64,000 nt of DNA from Ampelocalamus luodianensis (taxonomy: Eukaryota; Streptophyta; Magnoliopsida; Poales; Poaceae). The position numbers were made by a program, and so were the translations under genes. The stretch covers positions 23,487,080 to 23,551,079 of the forward strand of contig CM070617.1 of assembly GCA_036346255.1 (NCBI GenBank), written 5' to 3'. Each line of letters starts with the position of its first letter. Positions within the stretch are counted from its first letter, which is position 1. Positions 25,178-37,520 of the stretch are shown here, piece after piece. Below the pieces are notes generated by a model. That model did no database searches. It worked only from the letters and a program-made list of their open reading frames with translations, and was not told where the DNA came from.

Positions 25178-27461
25178 CTACTTGAGAAGAGACCTCGTGA
25201 AGTGCTCTCTTGCTGTTGCTAGGGCTTGGCTTATCGTCTGCAAGTAGAGAGAGAATAGGTCACCTGGAGCTAGATAAGTTTCAGCTCAAAATAATATCAC
25301 AGCTGTGGCATACCTGCTCAGCGGATCCAGCTCCTTCCAATCCATGGCCTGACGCCTTCTCATATATCACATTCGCATCCGTCTCCAGAACAATCCTGCG
25401 CAAGCATTTGCGAGTAATCAAGCATATTCAACCAATTATTTACAAGTCCACAACTCATCAAACAATTGACAGTCTGACCACAGAGACTCTGTATTAGCAT
25501 GACACAAGTGCAAATATTAACTAGAGGTTATTTTGTTCATGTCCTCAACAGCTCACGACATACCTCTACCTTACCTCATAGTGTTTCTGTAAGCATACCT
25601 ATCAAATTAAGCATAGGGCAAATATTTACTTGAGGTAGTTTCTTAACCTCATAATGCAAATATTTACTTGAGGTAGTTTCTTGACAACTTTTAAAAAATA
25701 ATCCTAAACCCTCAAATTAAGCATCACAAACCCCAGCCCTCTAGCCTATTTCTTGCCTTTGATATCAACTCTACATGTGTGATTAGTCAACGTAATAGTG
25801 CTAGTTGAATTCGTTTGTCATGATGCTAAAAACTAGAAAAGGGCCGTTGTGCGTTCCACTCCAGAACAATAGGAACCAAAATAGTAAAGGAAAAATGAAA
25901 GCTTAGCATGTGCAAGCACTGTAATTACCCTCCATCAACAACTTCGTCAAGGCATAAAAAGATAAGATCCAGTTTTGCAAGTGCCATCCCTTTGTTTACA
26001 TTTTCTCTGCAACGAGATAAAAATACTCACTTTGATTAGTAAAGCCAGAGAAAACAGCCTAGCAACATGGAATGGAACAAACCACAATAAGAGACAGGGT
26101 GTACTAAAAAAGGGGGGAATTAGCAAAACCTGAGGACAAGGCCAACAGCATCAGAGAACCCCTGAAGAACTGACGCTAAAATGAGCTCATTCTCCTCATA
26201 TCCTCCGGTTACAAAAAAATGTAGATCTTGGATGAACTTGTACACAACGATGTAACTGTCAAACATTACTATCTCAGCTGCAAAATGGGAAACAGAAAAA
26301 ATAACCTATTTGATGAATATAGCTGGATGACTGGAACAAAACAAACTAGCATAGTAGCATGTAAATTACTTTGTTTTCATGTGCAGAATAATAGGAGTTT
26401 CTGAGATTACCAAAAATAAATGTTTAACCGAGAAAAGTAACACATTGAAAATGGCACCGAGCATAACTTGAAAACAGCGTATTGGTGGATAAGTACAGCC
26501 TTTCACCACAATTTCAAATCCTTTAGTGAATTTTAAGAAAAATGACAGAATTCATGAGCTGTAAAAAATGGTTATCGTGCTGTTCAGATGCTATAATAGA
26601 GCATAATATTTTGCTGTAAAATCAGGGGGAAACTCAAACATGAAAGATTGCATCCAAAGAAACTGGCAAGACAAGAATATGAGACAATTGCAAAATACAT
26701 GGACCACAGATCAACATGCTGCTGAATGTTGATCAAAAGAACCGGTAAACAAAGAGATGACCGATTGGCATCCTTGTCCAAAGCGGCAAGGCAACAAGGA
26801 TTAGCGGAGATGAGCCAAACAACGGCATGATGCTCCGACAAGAAGATATGCCTCATGAATATACCGCACGAACTTAACAAACTGTAACCAATAACAGTGT
26901 AAAACAGCTAGGCCCAATCTGTTCGTCGTGAGCTGCTAATCAGCGTTCTCAGGGAGAATGTGGTCATTCTACACACTACATAACTTATGCAAAACATTAA
27001 TTTGTTTTGGTTCTTATAAAGCGCAAATCGAATAAAAGTATACTTTGTTCATTGTTTGATGGCAAATCACCTTCTGTTTTAGCACCCGTTTTCTGGGTTT
27101 TCGCGAAGAGCGATTTCTCGAAAGCTAGCTTCGAGGACAGAGAGGGCCACTCATCGCTGTAGTACTTCGCGGCCACGCGCTTCCCTTCGGAGTCCAGGAC
27201 AAGAATGTTCTTCACCGAAGGGCAGGATTCCTGCACGAGCAGCGATCAATGCTAACACTTTAGAGCAATTATTTCTACCAGGCAAAATTCAGGAAATATA
27301 AAAATTACAGAATGGATAATTACGCTGATGGATAAACACTGCACTAAAAAGACTGGATTTTTACCACCTGTTCTTGGCAATAAACCCTAACTAAACCGAA
27401 GAAACAGAGATGCGTGCGGTCACATTTTGCGAGAGAAGGGAGTGGAGGAAGGGATTACCAT
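25178..27461 (-). CDS. coatomer subunit zeta (COPI)
   Basis: Six coding exons: 27461-27459, 27230-27071, 26277-26130, 26006-25929, 25395-25314 and 25237-25178. Together they are 531 nt, 176 aa, close to the 177-181 aa usual for plant zeta-COP. The first coding exon contributes only the ATG; the next begins ESCPSVKNILVLDSEGKRVA. Later landmarks are SYIVVYKFIQDLHFFVTGG, ENELILASVLQGFSDAV, LDLIFLCLDEVVDGGIVLET and the end TRSLLK. All introns are GT-AG and the phases agree. The protein is the small sigma-like subunit of the COPI coat that mediates Golgi-to-ER and intra-Golgi retrograde transport. A (CTTCGT)n tract lies about 110 bases upstream of the ATG. Confidence 0.96.
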
Positions 27462-27568
27462 CTCGGGAAGGCGGATTTGCGGACGTGGGGACAGAGATGG
27501 ACGATGGCCTGATGGATTGCGTCGCCGATTGCTGCGCGAGCGAGCAAGGCGAGGGAGGGCGACTAACA

Positions 27569-27604
27569 CGAAGACGAAGACGAAGACGAAGACGAAGACG
27601 AAGG
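27569..27604. repeat. (GAAGAC)n microsatellite in the coatomer zeta 5' region
   Basis: About six tandem GAAGAC units, 110-145 bases upstream of the coatomer zeta start codon. On the transcribed strand this is a pyrimidine-rich CTTCGT tract of the type often found in plant 5' UTRs. Confidence 0.9.
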
Positions 27605-27823
27605 AGAAAGACGAGGACAATAAAGTGGATTTTTTTTCTTTCGGGTAAAGATCCGATACTTGTAATATCCGGATCCGGCCCATGCTTTGGCCGAGCCTTG
27701 TTGGGCTACAGTCCAGTTTCCTTAACGGTATTGATCATGTGCCTAGGCACCATTGTGCATAAAACATTTGTCCTATGTTATAAGCAGGCTTCGAACGCTT
27801 GAGGACTACGATAGTATCCTACA

Positions 27824-28341
27824 TAGGGATGGCAACGAGGCTATTCCTCGTCGAGAGTGGTAGAACATCCCCATCCTCGACAGAAGAAAAATTTTTCATC
27901 TTCGGGTGCTATTCTCCCCCGTCCCCGTCTCCATCGGGTTATCGGGCCCCACGGGACCCATACCCGAAAGTTAGATCCCGAAAGAAGAGATAATAAGATC
28001 CATAATGTTATAAAATGGATATGAACATCTACATGCAATGCTAAAATGATAATATTTTTTTGATTAATTAGCATATAGAAAGTAAAGGATGCAAAAGAGA
28101 TTATCGGGCTATCGCATTATCGGGTTGTGTGGTAGTAGGCTAGTGGCCTACATGTCTTATCGGGGGCCCATACGGATAGCGGGGATGGGGAGTAGGAGAA
28201 TGGCCCCATCCCCACTTCACCCAATAGGAAATTGTATTTGCATATTAGTATCTCCGTGGGGAAAGAAATAGCCTCATCCCCATCCCCTAATGGGTGAATT
28301 CCCCGTCGGGAATGATGAATGGGGCCCTATTGCTATCCCTA
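27824..28341. mobile_element. non-autonomous hAT-type element
   Basis: The ends are TAGGGATGGCAACGAGG and the inverse of TAGGGATAGCAATAGGG. Flanks ATCCTACA (27816-27823) and ATCCAACC (28342-28349) resemble an 8-bp duplication with two changes. Subterminal GGGGATGGGGA and TATCGGG motifs recur. It lies about 360 bases upstream of the coatomer zeta ATG. Confidence 0.65.
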
Positions 28342-30780
28342 ATCCAACCTTAGCCACTAGGGCCTTCTTTCTTTTCTCTCTTTTTCCCTTCATTTCTTAT
28401 TATCATGTAATGTAAAAAAAATACGACCAGCTACGCTATTTGGTCGAACCCTCAAAAATATATTTAAAAAGTTCAATCTTCAATTTTTACTGCTATAAAA
28501 GTAGTAAATTTACTACAATGTTTGGTTCGTTTTATTGCCTAAGCAACAAAAGGATATAATATCATTGAAAAAATGTAAGAAAAATACACATTTACTACTT
28601 TGTACTGACCATTTTACCACATCTTGTATGCGCTTTTACTGCCATACTAACTTTTGTTGTACTACTCATTGAGCATTACTGGTATGGAACGATTCTCGGG
28701 CTGGTCATTTACTACTTTCTACTATCAATTTTATCGCTTCATGTACGAGCGTTTACTGTCACACTATTTTTGTTGTACTACCCGCTGAGCATTACTGTCC
28801 TCTCACAATTCTCTTGTTTTTAAAAGTAAACGTTTGTATAAGTAAAAGTAGATGTCGGGTGCAATAAAATCGTATGATGGGTTTGGTGGTCATTGGCAGT
28901 AGGCTTATTGTCACATAAAAAAAATCGTATGTGGTACATTTCTTTTACTATCAGACGTGATGTATCGCATCTCAAGCTAGGGGATATCGAGGGTCCTTGC
29001 CCCGAAATACACATAAAGTCCGTTGTAACATGATGATAAGGCTTCAAATATGTTCGATGTAATTACAATAATACATGATGCACGTTACTGCCTGCTGGGA
29101 CATCATACATCGGGAGGAGATAGTGGGAGTGTATCTTGATAAAAATAATATAAATGCATGTGATTCAACAGTAAAAACACATTACAAAATTATTGAGCTA
29201 GCGTTGTGTTTTACTATTAGACGTATGAGCTTGAATAATCGTATCCCGAAAAACATGCAGTAAAATAGACACACAAATTACTGTCATGCCCTCTATCAAC
29301 TACCGTCGAATCGAGTTCCCGCGAGAGCGGACGTTTCTAACCCGTCTACTATAGTTAATGGGACGGCCGTATGAGGATTGCACGTGAGCACGTCCCACCT
29401 GGACTGGACTGGTTGCGCGCAGTGGGTTGGCTGGGTGTAGAATAGTTATTTCACGTAAGCCAGAGAATAGTATATCTACACACACACATGGTGGCGCTAT
29501 TAAGCGCGCAAGCGCTGAATAGCTTATTTTGCGTGTGGGTCGTAGCTTCATCCGCGCGGCACGCCAACCCACGCAGGATTAGCAGTAAATCACATGCGCT
29601 CCCGTTGAGAGTGGCAATAAAATGGCTTGGTAGCGTCCAAACGGCAATTAAACCTCCATATGTATCGTGCGTCACCCGTGTCATTTAAAAGTGTTTTACT
29701 ACCGTTTCAACAAGAAAAAAATGGGAACATAAATTCGGGAAGCTAGTTTACTGCGAAAAGTCATGTCTCGTTACTGATCCATTAAATGATATCGTATATT
29801 CAGTGATCGTCTTACTGTAAATGACGTATAATATTACTTCGAGAAGCCATGCCGCGTTTCTGCTGTAAACTCGCTTGCGTTTTTTTTTTTTGGTAGTTAT
29901 TGTAAGTGTGGTAATGTTTGAGTGCTGCTTGAACATGATATTACTGGTATACACCGAAAACATGTTTAAAAGTGAATACATTTACTTTTACTATCCTGTG
30001 AATTACCATTTATTGCGTTAGACCTACTCACTAAAACAAACTAACACAATTACCTTGCGGATAGCTACTGTTTACTGTTCTCGTCATAGACTTTTACTAT
30101 CAAAACGATAACTTGTCCACCTGCGTGATCCAGTGGTAAAAAGGGAAACATGATTACATTGGTCCCTTTACACGTTTACTTGCCATATGTCTGTTGTTAA
30201 TTACTCAGAAAAAATGGTGTTTGATTACATGTGGTAATCTGACAGTAAAAATGATGTTTGATTACAGTTACACACACAATATTTTACTTCCAATATACGT
30301 GTGGCGTGAGGCACAGGAAGGTTCCTGGGCCATACCTATTCTTATTGGGCCACTCCGTAGAAGGATTGCTTGCGCGTGCGTATCACATGGACTGGCCAGC
30401 GCGATGGGTTGGCTGGGCGTAGAATAGTTATTTTATGCTTAGCCAAAGAATCGTACACACACACACACACACACACTATTATGCCAATTATTCTACACTC
30501 AAGCAAGCCCACCACGCTCGACCAAGCCGCCCCTACTGAGTGCGCTCAGGCAAGTCATTTTGGCCCACTAACCCACGATCCCCACGCGTGACGTCACGCG
30601 TCCAATGCAAGCTATGATGAGGTGCACCAGTAAAATGTAACGCGATGGTCGGATGTAATTGTGATAGCAATTTTGTTGTTGCGCGTATCACCGCGTTTAT
30701 ATTTTTTTACGATTATTTCATACATGCACGGGATGGATGTGCCAGTAAACTACAAAAATGGAGTCCAGCAAATATTTTTG
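28342..30780. repeat. AT-rich repetitive intergenic block with dense AGTAAA/TTTACT motifs
   Basis: No gene is seen. A 117-bp imperfect tandem pair is at 28591-28707 and 28708-28813 (TTTACTACTTT, GCRYTTTACTG, TTGTTGTACTAC, GAGCATTACTG). Phrases around 29400-29500 (GGGTTGGCTGGGTGTAGAATAGTTATTT...ACACACACA) recur at 30405-30475. TTTACT/AGTAAA hexamers occur throughout, suggesting one large decayed element. Confidence 0.5.
30453..30476. repeat. (CA)n microsatellite
   Basis: About 11-12 uninterrupted CA units. Confidence 0.95.
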
Positions 30781-32035
30781 TAACAGAGCAGTAAAGTCAT
30801 GTGGAGGTTATAGCAAATCTTTTTTAGCGGTGGAGTAAATCTCTTTTAGTAAACACATAGAGATGTTTTTATTTGTGAGACTTATATCTGTTGTAGGGGC
30901 GGACCACCGCCCCAATGTGGACCAAGCGCACCAACTGGATGGACCAAAGTTAGGAAGGTCTACTGTGAGCCGGAGACTACGTGTAGGGGTAGGAAAAGCT
31001 CCTGCAGCCCCTATAGGTGTGAGACCTTTTTCGGGGTAGATCCGTAATCTCATGTACCGTATCGGAAGGCTATAAATAGCCACCTTGCCCCCATGTAATA
31101 ACAGAGACCCGATTTTTGGGACAATTAATACATATTTACTCCTGGCAACCGATCCCCTCTTCGAGGATCCCTCGGTCCCCCACGTAGACACCACGGGTCC
31201 TCTTTTTCTACTATCTAGTATTTCTTGCTATGATAATACCATTTTGTTACTCTCATCGTAACCAAGATACCGGTGAAAACCGTTCGTGAATCGGAACTTT
31301 CAATCAAAATTTATTGCTAAAATAAGAAAAGAAACATTCATGTACTAACAAGAAAACCGATTTTTTGCTAGTTGGTTGTCTACGTGTCTGTACTAGTTGG
31401 TTAAGATGGTAGTAAAGTCATGTAGAGGTTACAGTAAATCTCTTTTAATAAATGCACAGAGAGATTTTTATTTACAAGACTTATATCATTCTATTACCCT
31501 TGTCGTCACCAATGTATTGGTGAAAACCGTTCGTGAATCGGAGCTTCCAATCAAAAGTTATGGCTAAAACAAAAAATAAACATGTATGTACCAACAAGAA
31601 ACCGAATTTTTGCTAGTTGGTTGTCTAGTGTATGCACTAGTTCACTAAGATGGCAATAAATCTCTTTTAGTAAACACACAGATAGGTTTTTGTTTATGAG
31701 ATTTATATCATTATGTTAATCTTGTCGTTACCAAGCTTCCGGTGAATACCGTTCCTGAATTAGAGATTCCAATCAAAAGTTATGATTAAAATAAGAAAAG
31801 AAACATTCATATACTAACAAAAAACCAATTTCTTTGCTAGTTGTTGTCTACGTGTATATACTAGTTGGCTAAGATGATAGTAAAGACATGTAGAGGTTGC
31901 AGTAAATCTCTTTTAATAAACACATAAAGCTTTTATTTGCGAGACTTATATCAGTATGTTAATCTCATCGTCACTAGGCTACGAAGCTTTTAATCAAAAG
32001 TTATGGCTAAAATAAGAAAAGAAACATTTATGTAC
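30781..32035 (+). repeat. four imperfect tandem units of about 220-250 bp, the first interrupted
   Basis: Each unit contains AGTAAAGTCATGTAGAGGTT, AATCTCTTTTAGTAAACACA, GAGACTTATATC, a GGTGAAAACCGTTCGTGAATC block, CAATCAAAAGTTATGGCTAA and CTAGTTGGTTGTCTA. The anchor AATCTCTTTTA recurs at about 30837, 31436, 31658 and 31904. The larger first spacing is explained by a 347-bp insertion at 30889-31235. Confidence 0.8.
30889..31235. mobile_element. insertion inside tandem unit 1, possible solo LTR
   Basis: Comparison with the other tandem units shows that 30889-31235 is extra. It is bounded by ATATC (30884-30888) and ATACC (31236-31240), a 5-bp duplication with one change. It starts TGTTGTAGGGG, is GC-rich compared with its host and carries a TATA box in GGCTATAAATAGCCACC, then a GATCCCTCGGTCCCCC stretch. 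These features suit a short LTR, but the right end lacks the canonical CA. Confidence 0.5.
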
Positions 32036-32278
32036 ATTAGGCACTGTGTGCCTAGGTACCCGCATCATGAACCGTCCGATACACGTGTATGATCGATGCA
32101 AATTTTAGAGTTTATGTATGAAAATGTTTTATACTCCTGATATATTTATGGCAAGTGAGTTTTGAACTCAGTTCAAACTAGTTTGAACTACTTTTGAATT
32201 TAGTGCAACTGGAGTGATTATATAACATGAAACTAGCTCAAACTAGTTAAATTAAAGATAAATTTTAATTTTTTCGGA

Positions 32279-32434
32279 GTTTTTTTTTTTAGAAATAGAA
32301 GTACAACTCCCGGCCTCTGCACCAACTAAGGATGCACACAGCCATAATAGGCACCAAAATTCACCTCGAAGAGAACTTGAACCTGGGTGGTGAGGATGTA
32401 CATCCACACCTTCCCACCAACTGAGCTAGGCTCA
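32279..32434 (-). mobile_element. tRNA-derived SINE (Au-like)
   Basis: Read on the minus strand it starts GAGCCTAGCTCAGTTGGTGG, an A-box/promoter like that of tRNA-derived SINEs, followed 35-40 bases later by the B-box-like CCAGGTTCAAGTTC, then a body with GGTGCCTATTATGGCTGTG and a tail TTCTATTTCTAAAAAAAAAA. This matches the layout of the grass Au SINE from memory. Target duplications were not resolved. Confidence 0.7.
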
Positions 32435-32435
32435 A

Positions 32436-34040
32436 ATATATTTTTTAAAGATAGCAACGTCAAACATTGCGGATCTCAAAACACATCAACAGTGTATTGA
32501 TTTTGGTGCCTAGACACAAAGTGTGTATATATTAGAAAATTTAGGTTTTTTTTTGTAAGTGTCAATTTTTTTCAGTGCTTGAGGGTCGGATGTTGCAGTA
32601 GAATCTACACCCGGATAATTAGGCATGTACCTACGTTAAGAGAGGTCGTAAGTTCGATTCCAAATCCCCTCCAGTGCGCCAATGCCCAATGGCAATTATG
32701 TTGGTGTGTGCGACATGGGTTATTGTGTGTGTGGTTAACGACTTAGCATGACAGATATTGCATCTTCAAGTTGTTAAGTGGTTTGTGTTAAAAGGTTCTT
32801 GACTTCTGGTAGAAGAGAGCTATCCACACTTACCGAACTTAAAGCTAATTTTTTTATATACGCAGCCCAAGATTAGATTCTCAAGAGCAAGATGCCAGTT
32901 TGTCTTCTTTCTTTCATCAGGTACGGTTTTTCAGCCACAACTTAGAAAGCCTACGAAAGTTAAACTCCAAAGGAGCCACAACTGAGTACAGCACTCACCA
33001 CAGGTCCTTCCCGTGTGTTGACTTCCTTCCCAGTGGATAGCTAAGTCAGTACTACTAATCAGCAATAATCCCCACGAAAGCGCCACAGCCCACAGGACCT
33101 TGCGATTTTGATGTCCTGACGAGATGCATGCTTACATACGGACACAGCACTACTGGGTAAAACTCTTTGACTAGTGCTCATCCTAATCTGAAACAAAAGG
33201 TTTCGAGGATATAGTCTACTGAAAAGTATAATTCATGGAACTACCCAGTACAGTTCTGACTTGTGCGCATCTTAATCCGGAACAAATGTATACTATTCAA
33301 GGGCATTTTTATAGCCACAGTTAATCAATAAATTTAGCTCTTCTCGACTTGTTCGCTGAAATTACTGGAAAGTTGGCTGACTCAAGGATGGCTCTAAGGA
33401 AAGGTGAACGGCGAAAAGTGTATTCTGCTTCAACAATGTAAACTCTGGGTTAATTGGAATCGAACAATTGCTGCAAAGTAATTCCCTCATTTTCAGTCAT
33501 AGAAAATAGATTCAGCGAAGGATCAGGGAAGGATCGCTCGTCAAATATACTCCTTAAGCGTCAATAAAAATACTGCGGCCTTAAAATAACCGAAACTGCA
33601 GCGGCAACGGGTTTCATGCCATCCACGATGCATGCCAAAACCTGACAACCTATTGTTTTTGCACAGATTGTTTTATACATGTTTAATTTGTGTATACAGT
33701 AGAGGGGGAAATGATATTGTTCACTAGATACCACCATACCTAGATTGGCATCAAACGTTCGTTCTTAACCATTAACTTAACAGCAACTTGAAGCAAGGTG
33801 CAATGCATGGAAGTAAGCATTGTGCTCAGAACGGCCTAAATATGAGAAAGGCATAAAACTATACACACTGACCTGAGATTGCCATGCCATGTCACGCTTG
33901 ATGTAATTCCCACACATAAATATTTTGATAATCAATTGCAAGGCTGTAACAGAGACACATTCCCTCATCTGATTTGACTCGGTGAGTAGCTAGAAAAACA
34001 AAGCAAAGCAAGCATAATGCAGTGAAGAAACACACACCTA
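32436..34040. other. intergenic, no gene seen
   Basis: A second weak tRNA-like phrase (GGTCGTAAGTTCGATTCC at 32646-32663) lacks a convincing A box. A short direct repeat (GACTAGTGCTCATCCTAATC / GACTTGTGCGCATCTTAATC) occurs at about 33168 and 33258. No open frame stands out. Confidence 0.45.
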
Positions 34041-34046
34041 TGTATA

Positions 34047-35035
34047 GGGCCTGTTTGACATGGTGGCAGTTTTTCTGAAAAGCAGTTTCGGCTAGGATGA
34101 AGAGCTGTAGGACTGAACAACTAAGCTGAAGAGATTTGGTGTTTAGCTATTTAGCTTTTAGATAGGCTGAATTGAGCTTATGATTTGAGAAATATCTGAA
34201 ATACCCTAGAGACAAATGATGGCTTGTTTGATGTTGTTTAATGACAATTAACAGCAATTAACGGCACATAACAACAATTGACAGTAATTTACGACAACTA
34301 CCGACAATTAATGAAAATTCGCACAGAAATAAATCTTAACGACAATTGACAGCAACTAACGACAATTTGCACACAAGTAAATCTTAACGACAATTAACGA
34401 CAAGTGATCTAGTTCCATGATTACACAAGTAATCAATCAATGATTACATAATAATTCATCTATATCAGGGAAAAAAGAAAGAAAAAAAGGAAAATGAACT
34501 ATATCAGAAAAAAAAATGAAGGCGGTGGCGACGGGAGGAGGAGGCGACGAAGACACAGGAGGAGGGAGGATGGCGGCATCGGGGGAGGAGGGTGGCGCCG
34601 ACGCAGGAGGAGGAGGGCGGCGACGGCGACGCGGGAGGAGGAGGGAGGATGGCGGTGTCGTGGGAAGAGGGTGGCGCCGGCGTGATTGGAGGAGCGAGGA
34701 TGGCGGCATTGGGGGAGGAGGACGACGGTGCCGCCGCCGACACGGGAGGAGGAGGTGGGCAGCGACGCGGGCTGAGGCGGGCGGCTAGGGTTAGGGTTCA
34801 GGCGTGCGGAGGAGGGAGAGGAGGGGTTTTGTTCAGTGGCAAGGAGCAGGTAAATAACCCATAACTCTAGAGACAAACTCGGAAGACCATCCCGCCGAAG
34901 CAGTGGGAAGCACCCCTGGGCGACTTCTGGCTTTCCCACATTAAAATTGGCTTTCGGTTTTCACAAAAACCGTCTGTTAGGGACGTTTTCGGTTTTTGAA
35001 TGAAAAGCCGAAGTTGAAGCCATACCACACAAAGC
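34047..35035. mobile_element. probable non-autonomous DNA transposon with GC-rich insert
   Basis: The left end GGGCCTGTTTGACATGGTGGC and the right end (inverse of GGCTTTGTGTGGTATGGC) are similar, each followed by a GAAAAGC/AGCCGAA block. Near the left end about ten CGACAATTRAC-like motifs repeat at 34240-34400. The interior (34510-34830) is a GGAGGAGGG-rich purine tract giving long but low-complexity frames on both strands. No clean target duplication was seen. Confidence 0.4.
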
Positions 35036-36260
35036 CATATATATTTATCTTTCTACCTTGCCGCAGTTAGGAGTCGTCCCCATGGCCCTGATACATTGAA
35101 CCGTGCACGCCGGTGATATAGCTAGGAAAAGCGCTATCACTAACAACCTTAAATGTAAAAGGCAAAGAGCTAGATGGTGTCTAGAACTGCATATTCCATT
35201 TGCCAAATGCCAACCTAGTTGAGCCATTGACCCGTATGAAAGCGTTTCTTTTATCCAAGTTGCATTGCATGAATTCCATGTCAAATTCCAAAGTCCGCAT
35301 CATATGGCACGTACATTCCATCTGCGCTCTTGACTTCCACGCATGTACTGATTAAGTACGTGTTCTAGTGGATCATTTGGGCCCGACCGCCATTTGCAAC
35401 AGGCGTTCGCACTTAATTCTTGAAATGCATTCTAGCTGCTTTTTTTTTTAAAAAAAAAAGTTCGCCAAACATTTTTTTCCCCACAATTATGAGCAGTACA
35501 TCATCGTGCTGAATCGTTGATGGTGAATTAACATGCATGGAGTCGTATGTTTCTAGAGCAAATATGTACTTGGATGACCTAATTTTCTTAGACATTTTTG
35601 AGCCGCAATTTTTCCATCAGCTGCAAGCTTGCAATGCAATCGAGCAACTAGAAGAAACTCTCGTACTCTTATACCTTTTTTTTATGCGCAACAACCCCGA
35701 TATCACATCAGAATTATGAGATATGACATGAGCGTACACGATGTGAAAAACAAAGTAGATGAATCTGGTAGAGAGAACATAATAATAGCGACGAAATAAA
35801 CACAACGAGAGAGAAAGATTTAGCAAAGTCGACCGCAAATTTCTTAAGCACAACCTCAAAAGAGTACAAGGGATTGTTGCTCTCTCACAACTCTCTTAAA
35901 TCTTTTAGGACTATCGGATCCTTACTCTATACAAGAATTTAGTGCTAAAAAATAACCTAACTAGCCTCTAATCCTCTCGTACGATTCTTGCTTTGGATAA
36001 GTTGGTTTGTGGATTATGTTCTCTATGACCACCACTCGTAGCTTTATACAGTGCCCCTAGTTTCCCCCGAAAAGGAAGTAGGAATCATCGTAGCACACTT
36101 CTCCAAGTCTTGATTGATTAGGATATGAGTCACCCATGCTTAACCGGAACAAAAAATGGAGACACCTGAGCCACTAAAACAACCGCAAAAGTCGCCGATT
36201 AAATATACCTGAATGACTTTTGCACTCAACTGATTGTGCATGCCTAGCAGTGATACAACT
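35036..36260. other. intergenic, no gene seen
   Basis: AT-rich sequence with short frames only. A mixed A/T homopolymer tract is at 35442-35459. Confidence 0.45.
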
Positions 36261-36272
36261 TATGCAAGCATG

Positions 36273-36746
36273 TAGAGGTGGCCAAATGGGCCGTGCCTCT
36301 AGGACCAGTTCGAAGTGTGAGACTGTTGGCTTGGCATGGCCCACACTGTAGATGGGCTGGCACAGCACGACATGCGTAGTGTTGTGCCCAGTGTGGCACG
36401 GCCCGGGCATGGCCTGGTCGGTAATCGCGGCGGAGGAGGCCGGGCTCCGGCGCGGATGTGACAGGGCGCTACCGGTGGACATAGAGGTGGAGGGGCACGG
36501 CTAGTGTGCGCGAAGGCAGTGGAGGAGAAGGAGGAGGCGCCGATGGCGCGGGCCGAGGAAGAAATGGCCCACTGGCCGCTCGACGCTGTGCTTGCATGCG
36601 TGCTTATCCCAACCTGATCGGGCCAAAGAGTGACCAAGTGGTGTGTTGTGCTTGAGTCGGTACCCCGGCCCATAGGCATGCACGACACGGCCCACACAGG
36701 TAAACGGGCTGGCTGTGGCCGTGTCGGGCAGCCGTTTGGCCACCTA
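36273..36746. mobile_element. non-autonomous hAT-like element
   Basis: The ends are TAGAGGTGGCCAAATGGG and the inverse of TAGGTGGCCAAACGG. GCATG lies immediately outside both ends (36268-36272 and 36747-36751), possibly the surviving part of an 8-bp duplication. The interior is GC-rich with repeated GGCACGGCCC / GGCCCACAC motifs, very like those of the element at 59879. Confidence 0.6.
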
Positions 36747-36803
36747 GCATGACCTAGCTTATGATCTTATCCCTAGCCTTTTAGAGTCGCACTAATTATA
36801 AAA

Positions 36804-37520
36804 GGGGAAATTAGCTCAGTGACATTGCGTTTGGACGTAATCGGAGGAACGACACTTCATTCGTGACGCACTGGAAAATAACACCGCGAATACCAAAAAT
36901 TATGTCGAATGACATTGCCGTCAGTTACTTCCGTTTGCAGAATTTTTTAAATATAGAAACTGAGCTCAATTTTTTTTTTGTGGAGCCTCCCGACACACTT
37001 TAATTGTTTGTGTATATTTTTTCAAAATTTTATACATTCTGGTTTTGTCTCTAAAATTTATTTAAGTATACTGTTTGTAGAAATTTTCTAATATGAAAAA
37101 TAAGGTCCAAACATTATGAAATTTTATTAATTAATTTTGTAAAAATTCTGAAAAAATTACACAATCAATTCCACTATGTAAGTAGCCTGATTTTTTTTCA
37201 TAATGTTTGGATCTCATTTTCTATATTAGAAAATTCCTACAAATAATATATTTAAATAAATTTTAGAGATAAAATCAGAAAGTATAAATTTTTTTAAAAA
37301 AATACACAAGCAATTAAACTGTGTCAGGAGGTTCCACAAAAAAATTGATGATTTTTTAACTAAGTTTCTATATTTAAAAAATTCAGCAAACGGAAGTAAC
37401 TGACGGCGATGTCATTTGGCATAATTTTTTGTGTTCACGATGTTATTTTCCATTGCGTCACGAACGAAGTATCGTTCATCCGATTACGTCCGAACGCGAT
37501 GTCACTTAGCTAATTATCCC
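36804..37520. mobile_element. 717-bp foldback MULE with perfect 9-bp target duplication
   Basis: Almost the whole element is an inverted repeat. The left end has GGGGAAATTAGCTCAGTGAC, GGACGTAATCGGAGGAACGA and TCGTGACGCA; the right end read inversely gives GGGATAATTAGCTAAGTGAC, GGACGTAATCGGATGAACGA and TCGTGACGCA. ATTATAAAA flanks both sides (36795-36803 and 37521-37529). Inner arms match over CTATATTTAAAAAATTC, CAAACGGAAGTAACTGACGG and flanking blocks. It encodes no protein. Confidence 0.88.

Noticed and set aside
32646..32663. tRNA-like B box GGTCGTAAGTTCGATTCC
   Set aside because: No matching A box, acceptor stem or cloverleaf can be drawn around it; at most an old SINE remnant.
34437..34939. 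Several overlapping 80-146-codon frames on both strands
   Set aside because: All derive from a purine-rich GGAGGA tract and translate to Arg/Gly or Pro/Ser repeats. No evidence for a gene.
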